Source: Clostridia bacterium (lineage in GTDB: Bacteria; Bacillota; Clostridia; Oscillospirales; QAKW01). From it: DNA of 64,000 bases. The stretch spans positions 1 to 64,000 of the forward strand of contig JAFTZM010000010.1 in NCBI GenBank assembly GCA_017464525.1, in the 5' to 3' direction. A model generated the notes under the pieces. The model searched no databases. It had not been told where the DNA came from and worked only from the letters and a program-made list of their open reading frames with translations. The translations under genes and the position numbers were made by a program. Positions 59,901 through 64,000 of the stretch are shown piece by piece. Numbering within the stretch: the stretch's first letter is position 1; every line of letters starts with the position of its first letter.

Positions 59901-62900
59901 GATCCTGTGAACGCAGGTGCTTACACCGCTTCCATCACTTTGGGTGATGCGACAGTTAGTGTCAATTTCACAATCGCTCCCGTAACGATCACCGCTGATA
60001 TGATTACGGTAGCTGAAGAGATCTACAACGGCGAGACGCAGATTCCCGACGAGACTGTTACCGTCGGCGGCGTGACACTTGTTCGCAATGTGGATTATTC
60101 GGTTCAGGTCTGGCCTGATGATAATTACTACCGCGACGCAGGCGAGTGGGAGTTCTTCATCCATATGGATATGAACCCCAATTACACGGGCGAGACGATC
60201 AGAATGGTGCAGATCATCAACAAGGCAACCCCTACAGTAACCGCACCTACCGCAAAAATCAATTTGATTTATGACGGTTCGGAACAGGCGCTTATAAACG
60301 AAGGCAGTACCACAGGCGGCACACTTCAGTACAGCCTGGACAACGCTACTTGGAGCGCTGAAATCCCCACTGCTATCAAGGCCGGTACTTACACCGTTTA
60401 TTACAAGGTTGTTGGCGGTGACAACTACGAGGATGTGGCAGCACAGAGTATTACTGTCACCATCGCAGATAAAACCCTGCCTACCGGAACCATTCTGATC
60501 AAGGAGAACGGCTGGAGCAAGTTCTGGAATACCATTACCTTTGGTATCTTCTTCAAGGACTATGTGGATGTAACCATTACCGCTGACGGCACTGGCTCCG
60601 GTGTGGCGAAGGTAGAATACCTGCTCTCTGGTACAGTCTTGGACGAGAACAACATCCCCGACGATGGCTGGACCACGCTGAATGCCGATAATGGCAGTTA
60701 CAGCTTCTCCATTCAGCCGCAGAGCAAGGTTGCGGTTTATGTCCGCATTACCGATGAAGGCGGCAATGTAACCGTCATCAACTCCGACGGCATCGTGGTT
60801 TATGAGGATAGTGAAGCTGTAACCACTTTGGTAAATTACACATATAAGGAAAATAGCGACAGAGACATTACTGTTACCCTCAACGGCAACACTGTGAAGT
60901 CTGTGGCCTATGAAAATGAGGCACTTGACACAGATACGGACTACACCGTAGCAGCGGATGGCACCATCACTCTGAAAGCGGACTATCTGGATAGGCTGGA
61001 TCGTGGCAGTTATACCTTCACTATTTCCTATAACCCGATGGGCGTAGAAAACTTCGGTGTGACCGATTTAACTACCACCTTTATCGTAACGGTGGATCAG
61101 GCAACGATTACGGGAGCAGATGTGAAAGTGAATGGTTCCTACACCTACACTGGCAGCGCCTATACTCCCAAACCTGTTGTTACGCTCAATGGAAGAACCT
61201 TGATTGAGGGGTTGGACTATACAGTTTCCTACTCCAATAATGTCAATGCGGGAACGGCCACGGTCACTGTTACCGGAATATACAATTATAAGGATTCTGC
61301 AAGCACGAACTTTACCATCGGCAAGGGTACTCCCACCAAGGAACTGTTCAATGTACAGTGGTTTGAAAATCCAATTTATGACGGTACCACCACTTTCCCA
61401 GTAATCGTTACCACCACCGCTTCCGGTATGGGCGAGTTCACCGTCAAGTATAACGGCGGCACCGATGTCCCCATCAACGCAGGTTATTACGCGGTTACGC
61501 TGGATGTGGCAAAGGGCGAGAACTTCAATGCCGCGACCATTGAACTGGGTGCCTTCGGCGTTTTCCCGGCGAGTGGGTGGATCGAAATACCTGCAGGCCA
61601 AAGTGTCACCTATGACGGCGAAGCCATTACCGCTGGCGCTTCCCATGCGGACATTCTGTACACCTACAACGGCGACGCCAAAGTGACCGTGAAGTGGTAT
61701 GCAGACAACAATGGAGAAAAGGGCGACGTGATCAGCGCACCCACCAATGCAGGCACCTACTGGATCGGCGTTTCCGCCGCAGAAAGCAACAATTACACTG
61801 AGGTGGAGGAAGTGACCGCTTCCATCACCATTGCGAAAGCCGACTACGATATGTCCGGCGCAAGATTGGATTATAACGGCGCCTTTGATTATGACGGAAA
61901 ATCTCACACTGTTTGGTTTGATGAAGCTTCTTTGCCTGACGGTGTAACCGTAAGTAACTATACCGGAAATACCGCTTCCACTGTGGGCAAGCATACTGCA
62001 AATGTTTCGCTTTCTTATGCGGATTTGGACAACTATAATTATCCAAACTTTAACACGATTCTCGAATGGGAGATCAAAAACGATTGGACACCTTCTGAGT
62101 ATGTTGTTTCTGCTCCGAATGCAAATGGTTGGCTGAACGAACAGTTCACGATTACTCCGGCAAGTGGCTACTATATATCTACCACCAATACCGCAGACGG
62201 TGTATGGAGCGATAGGCTGACCTATTCTGTTGAGACCGACAATGGCAGTGTTACTTTCTATTTGAAAAACACCACCGACGGCACAATCTCTCTCGGAAAA
62301 ACCGTTACCTACAAAATCGACAAGACTCCGGCAACCGGCAAGGTTGAGTTTGTGGAGAGAACGGGCTGGGAGGAGTTTGTCAACAATATCACCTTTGGTC
62401 TGTTCTACAAGGACGAAGTTACCGTTAAGATTACCGCTAACGATACTCTCTCCGGCGTTGCAAGCATCGAATACTATGCAACCAACAAGAAAATGACTTT
62501 GGATGAGGTTAAGGCAATCACAAACTGGACTGCCTATAACGGCAGCTTCGGCGTGAACGTAGAAGATACCAAGCAGTTCGTGTACTTTGTCCGCATTACC
62601 GACAAATCAGGCAACGTGACCTACCTCTCTACCGATGGTGCAGAGTATGACATAACGGCTCCTGTTATCAGCGGTGTGGAAAACGGTAAGACCTACTACA
62701 CTACACAGAAGGTTACCGTTACCGAAAAGAATATTGCAAGCATTACGCTGAACGGTGAAACCGTAGGCAACGAGATTACTCTGGATGGTAACAAGGATGC
62801 CGCCTATACCATCGTCGTGACTGACAAGGCGGGCAACTCCGCCTCCGTTACCGTGATGATGAAGTCGATCAGGGACCTCTCTGCACCGATTGATACCTTG

Positions 62901-64000
62901 AATAAGAATAATGTCAACAGCAGCAATGAAGGCGTTGTGGACAGCGTGAAGGCGGCTGTGGCAGCGGTGGATACCACCAATGCTACCGAAACTGAAAAGC
63001 AGGCACTCAAGGACATTGCGGATAAGGCGGCTGAGCTTGAAAAGGTTATCGAAGATACCAAGGCTGAAATTGCCCGTATCAATGGAGAACTGAACAAGTA
63101 CGACGGCGACACCGTTAATTCCGATGATGCGGCAGCACTTGAACAGCTCGGCAAGGACATTAAGGAACTTACCGATGGCGGCAACCTCACCGATGCGGAA
63201 AGAACCGCACTGACCGAGGATGCAGCCGAGGTTGCGGATATGCTGAAAACCATTGAGGACACCGCAGCCGAAAACAAGCGCATCAGCGATGCCGTTGATG
63301 GCTACGATCTGACTACCGTTACTTCCGACGATAAGGAAGATCTGGAGCAGTTGCTGGCTGATATCGAAGAGCAGCTTGAGTCCACCAATCTGACCGAGGA
63401 AGAAATCTCCGAGCTGAACGGTGACAAGAAGGCTGTGGAGGATCTGTTGACCAAGATCAAGGGTACTGACGAGCTGATCGACAAGCTGACCGGAGATGTG
63501 GACGGCTACAGCGATGATACCGTTAAGTCCACCGATAAGGATGCCATTGAGCGGATTATCGAGGACATCGACGCTCTGCTTGAAACCGAGAATCTGACAG
63601 AGGACGAGGAAAAGGCTCTGGAAGATGCCAAGGCAAAGGCAGAAGGCTTGCTGGATACCATCGAGGATGCAGCAAAGGCTCCTAATACCGAGAATACCGA
63701 AAAGGTCAAGGATGTTACCGCAGAGAACGTAACACCCGAAGATAAGACCGATTTGGAAAAGGCGAAGGATGATCTCGAAAAGGCTCTTGACGAGTACGGT
63801 GATAACTACACCGAGGACGAAAAGAAAGCCATCGAGGACGAAATCAAGTGTATCGACGAGGCTCTTGAAGTTATCGGCAATGTTGAAGAAGTCGAGGAAC
63901 TGATTGGCAAACTGCCGGAGAACATCACCAAGAGCGGTGAAGATGCTATCAAGGCGGCTGACGATGCCTACAATGCACTTTCCGATTACGAGAAATCTCT
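56973..64000 (+). CDS. Giant secreted repeat protein (beta-helix, MBG/Ig-like, helical repeats), 3' end beyond window
   Basis: An open frame of at least 2342 codons begins at ATG 56973 behind CGGAGGAAACG and has no stop by the window end. Residues 1-35 are a signal peptide. About 36-600 hold beta-rich domains including a Big_2-like VTYTAVTGLSPALP segment. At 610-776, NAAGIGGG-type repeats suggest a right-handed beta-helix. A Cys/His cluster (CVRCGE, CEICGK; about 879-905) is followed by MBG-like domains. Two related modules (NTITFGIFFKDYV near 1182; NNITFGLFYKDEV near 1800) occur. From about 1969 on, acidic helical repeats (FIVAR-like) run to the edge. A surface adhesin or stalk is inferred; the anchor is not visible. 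Confidence 0.85.
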   Translation, partial: MKTKTQITKQILSIFLCFVMLLTYVPMTAFTAVSSAPPVKGDAAPRIEARGTPITIEAGTESGKTVIWYGSSSNKTYVTDNGAAGEDLSDYVIYAGYYNLRDSDDAASTGSITMTGGSVKEIVAANLNGIQPMTAELCIIGGQVQDIYFSSPTGVSSGKVCGLITVPAELYFLKYFTQGIYKSAEDGWVLIGSAQVPAGENITIAEGETLTVDRGEVLTNNGTIRNSGSLIINGSFANNGTVENTGTITRNAAYIVTDAEGTVTVLADGKSVFPITERVDGKLYLYDIRGRIKATLNGTDYCGIQTDGSSTQLTEGYGMVTDISGIPQELNANHPTTLAAVLFPAATTFDTEISYTLTDVGTTQAVLSGNVLTAYNSGTVELLAVATDGVESYSETFMIPVTYTAVTGLSPALPASVIVGSKILLPKVTPTNSSYQEIQWSILSGQEETGATIADGYLVLTKEGTATVQATVKNGKAYGVDYTQTFTVTAAGITGAIDIGQGSVTIDENTDGSLRVTYSAFSGGYKDYGKNEWIVITGSSDTNKIYVCSGNPNIALSDCSITQADGNALALDAGTDAALTLVGENVLNGYNYPGIYVPVGAAITIGGEGSLIATGGGDSAGIGGRFASKIGERDIAGSGTITINSGTVTAKGGTNAAGIGAGSYGSNGTVIINGGVVTATGGIGAAGIGGGEINSNTVYTTGGTVIINGGFVTATGGNAGAGIGGGYKGSGGNVTITGGTVIANGGYHAAGIGGGRGGSGGTVVISGGNVFASKGDRANDIGAGYDASGITLKDANGNSISKNTITLDGAAADTAVTAAVGLSYGLKDVKTLNTNQLYFYLPSDAAASSITASGTLYDCTNDNQTYYASHDWSNGNGVCVRCGETCEHENQTGSTCEICGKSLHTHSWTYTQDGNKLTATCNAAGCPNEDGGSVTISATGKTYDGTAVVVSVVKTGILENTDIPVTLTKDSTAFTGDPVNAGAYTASITLGDATVSVNFTIAPVTITADMITVAEEIYNGETQIPDETVTVGGVTLVRNVDYSVQVWPDDNYYRDAGEWEFFIHMDMNPNYTGETIRMVQIINKATPTVTAPTAKINLIYDGSEQALINEGSTTGGTLQYSLDNATWSAEIPTAIKAGTYTVYYKVVGGDNYEDVAAQSITVTIADKTLPTGTILIKENGWSKFWNTITFGIFFKDYVDVTITADGTGSGVAKVEYLLSGTVLDENNIPDDGWTTLNADNGSYSFSIQPQSKVAVYVRITDEGGNVTVINSDGIVVYEDSEAVTTLVNYTYKENSDRDITVTLNGNTVKSVAYENEALDTDTDYTVAADGTITLKADYLDRLDRGSYTFTISYNPMGVENFGVTDLTTTFIVTVDQATITGADVKVNGSYTYTGSAYTPKPVVTLNGRTLIEGLDYTVSYSNNVNAGTATVTVTGIYNYKDSASTNFTIGKGTPTKELFNVQWFENPIYDGTTTFPVIVTTTASGMGEFTVKYNGGTDVPINAGYYAVTLDVAKGENFNAATIELGAFGVFPASGWIEIPAGQSVTYDGEAITAGASHADILYTYNGDAKVTVKWYADNNGEKGDVISAPTNAGTYWIGVSAAESNNYTEVEEVTASITIAKADYDMSGARLDYNGAFDYDGKSHTVWFDEASLPDGVTVSNYTGNTASTVGKHTANVSLSYADLDNYNYPNFNTILEWEIKNDWTPSEYVVSAPNANGWLNEQFTITPASGYYISTTNTADGVWSDRLTYSVETDNGSVTFYLKNTTDGTISLGKTVTYKIDKTPATGKVEFVERTGWEEFVNNITFGLFYKDEVTVKITANDTLSGVASIEYYATNKKMTLDEVKAITNWTAYNGSFGVNVEDTKQFVYFVRITDKSGNVTYLSTDGAEYDITAPVISGVENGKTYYTTQKVTVTEKNIASITLNGETVGNEITLDGNKDAAYTIVVTDKAGNSASVTVMMKSIRDLSAPIDTLNKNNVNSSNEGVVDSVKAAVAAVDTTNATETEKQALKDIADKAAELEKVIEDTKAEIARINGELNKYDGDTVNSDDAAALEQLGKDIKELTDGGNLTDAERTALTEDAAEVADMLKTIEDTAAENKRISDAVDGYDLTTVTSDDKEDLEQLLADIEEQLESTNLTEEEISELNGDKKAVEDLLTKIKGTDELIDKLTGDVDGYSDDTVKSTDKDAIERIIEDIDALLETENLTEDEEKALEDAKAKAEGLLDTIEDAAKAPNTENTEKVKDVTAENVTPEDKTDLEKAKDDLEKALDEYGDNYTEDEKKAIEDEIKCIDEALEVIGNVEEVEELIGKLPENITKSGEDAIKAADDAYNALSDYEKS

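Noticed and set aside
1..64000. tRNA, rRNA, CRISPR arrays, prophage genes
   Set aside because: I scanned for tRNA T-arm-like motifs, regularly spaced repeats, and phage structural or integrase genes and found none apart from the IS3 end; a tRNA could be missed by eye, so a covariance scan would be decisive.

Overview
The window looks like a chromosomal segment of a gut Firmicute, most likely an Oscillospirales (Ruminococcaceae-type) Clostridium relative. This is inferred from Shine-Dalgarno-led, tightly packed genes of moderately high GC, a sodium-pump decarboxylase beta subunit, a YlmC/YmxH sporulation-type protein, RNase J, TmcAL, RqcH, a Firmicute glmS ribozyme, sortase-assembled pili and very large cell-wall adhesins. 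No rRNA, tRNA or CRISPR array was seen.

Layout. 1-1.2 kb: the right end of an IS3-family element, a broken SLC13/ArsB-like permease and a MITE-like palindromic repeat. 1.2-4.5 kb: small membrane or cysteine-rich proteins, then a structured leader of yybP-ykoY (Mn2+) riboswitch type with its terminator in front of an orphan Na+-pump decarboxylase beta/gamma pair. 4.56-6.4 kb: a complete retron, made of a promoter, an msr-msd RNA gene with perfect 14-nt a1/a2 repeats, a retron reverse transcriptase with NAxxH, YCDD and VTG motifs, and a histidine-phosphatase gene translationally coupled to the RT by an ATGA overlap. I consider this the most interesting system here. 6.4-17.6 kb: AraC regulators, Gfo/Idh/MocA oxidoreductases, an LCP ligase, acetate kinase, TmcAL, an RNase J with a Lys/Ala/Pro-rich N-terminal tail, and a neutral-ceramidase-like hydrolase.

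17.8-30.8 kb: a 13-gene plus-strand cluster for a cell-surface glycopolymer. It combines teichoic-acid enzymes (TagA-type GT26, TagD, MnaA/WecB, a TagB/F-like transferase) with a Wzx-type flippase, an O-antigen-ligase-like protein and several GT2/GT4/GT39-type enzymes. A strong sigma-A-like promoter precedes it. The LCP protein at 8.8 kb could attach such a polymer to peptidoglycan.

30.8-42.5 kb: a MATE transporter, YlmC and a YwlG-family protein, then a minus-strand pilus operon: coiled-coil protein, signal peptidase I, 1477-aa tip adhesin, SpaA-like major pilin, sortase C, minor pilin with a YPK motif, and a sortase homologue that has lost the whole catalytic triad.

42.6-51.2 kb: housekeeping genes (SGNH hydrolase, RqcH, Nif3-like, TrmK, alpha/beta hydrolase on minus; ThyX, Tmk, DUF2156, DJ-1, CPBP protease on plus). 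51.2-51.8 kb carries a glmS ribozyme with its own promoter on the minus strand but no glmS gene after it. 51.8-64 kb: MalQ, two tandem DNase I-like (EEP) lipoproteins, a truncated XRE regulator, a TetR regulator and the first 2342 codons of a giant secreted repeat protein that runs off the window.
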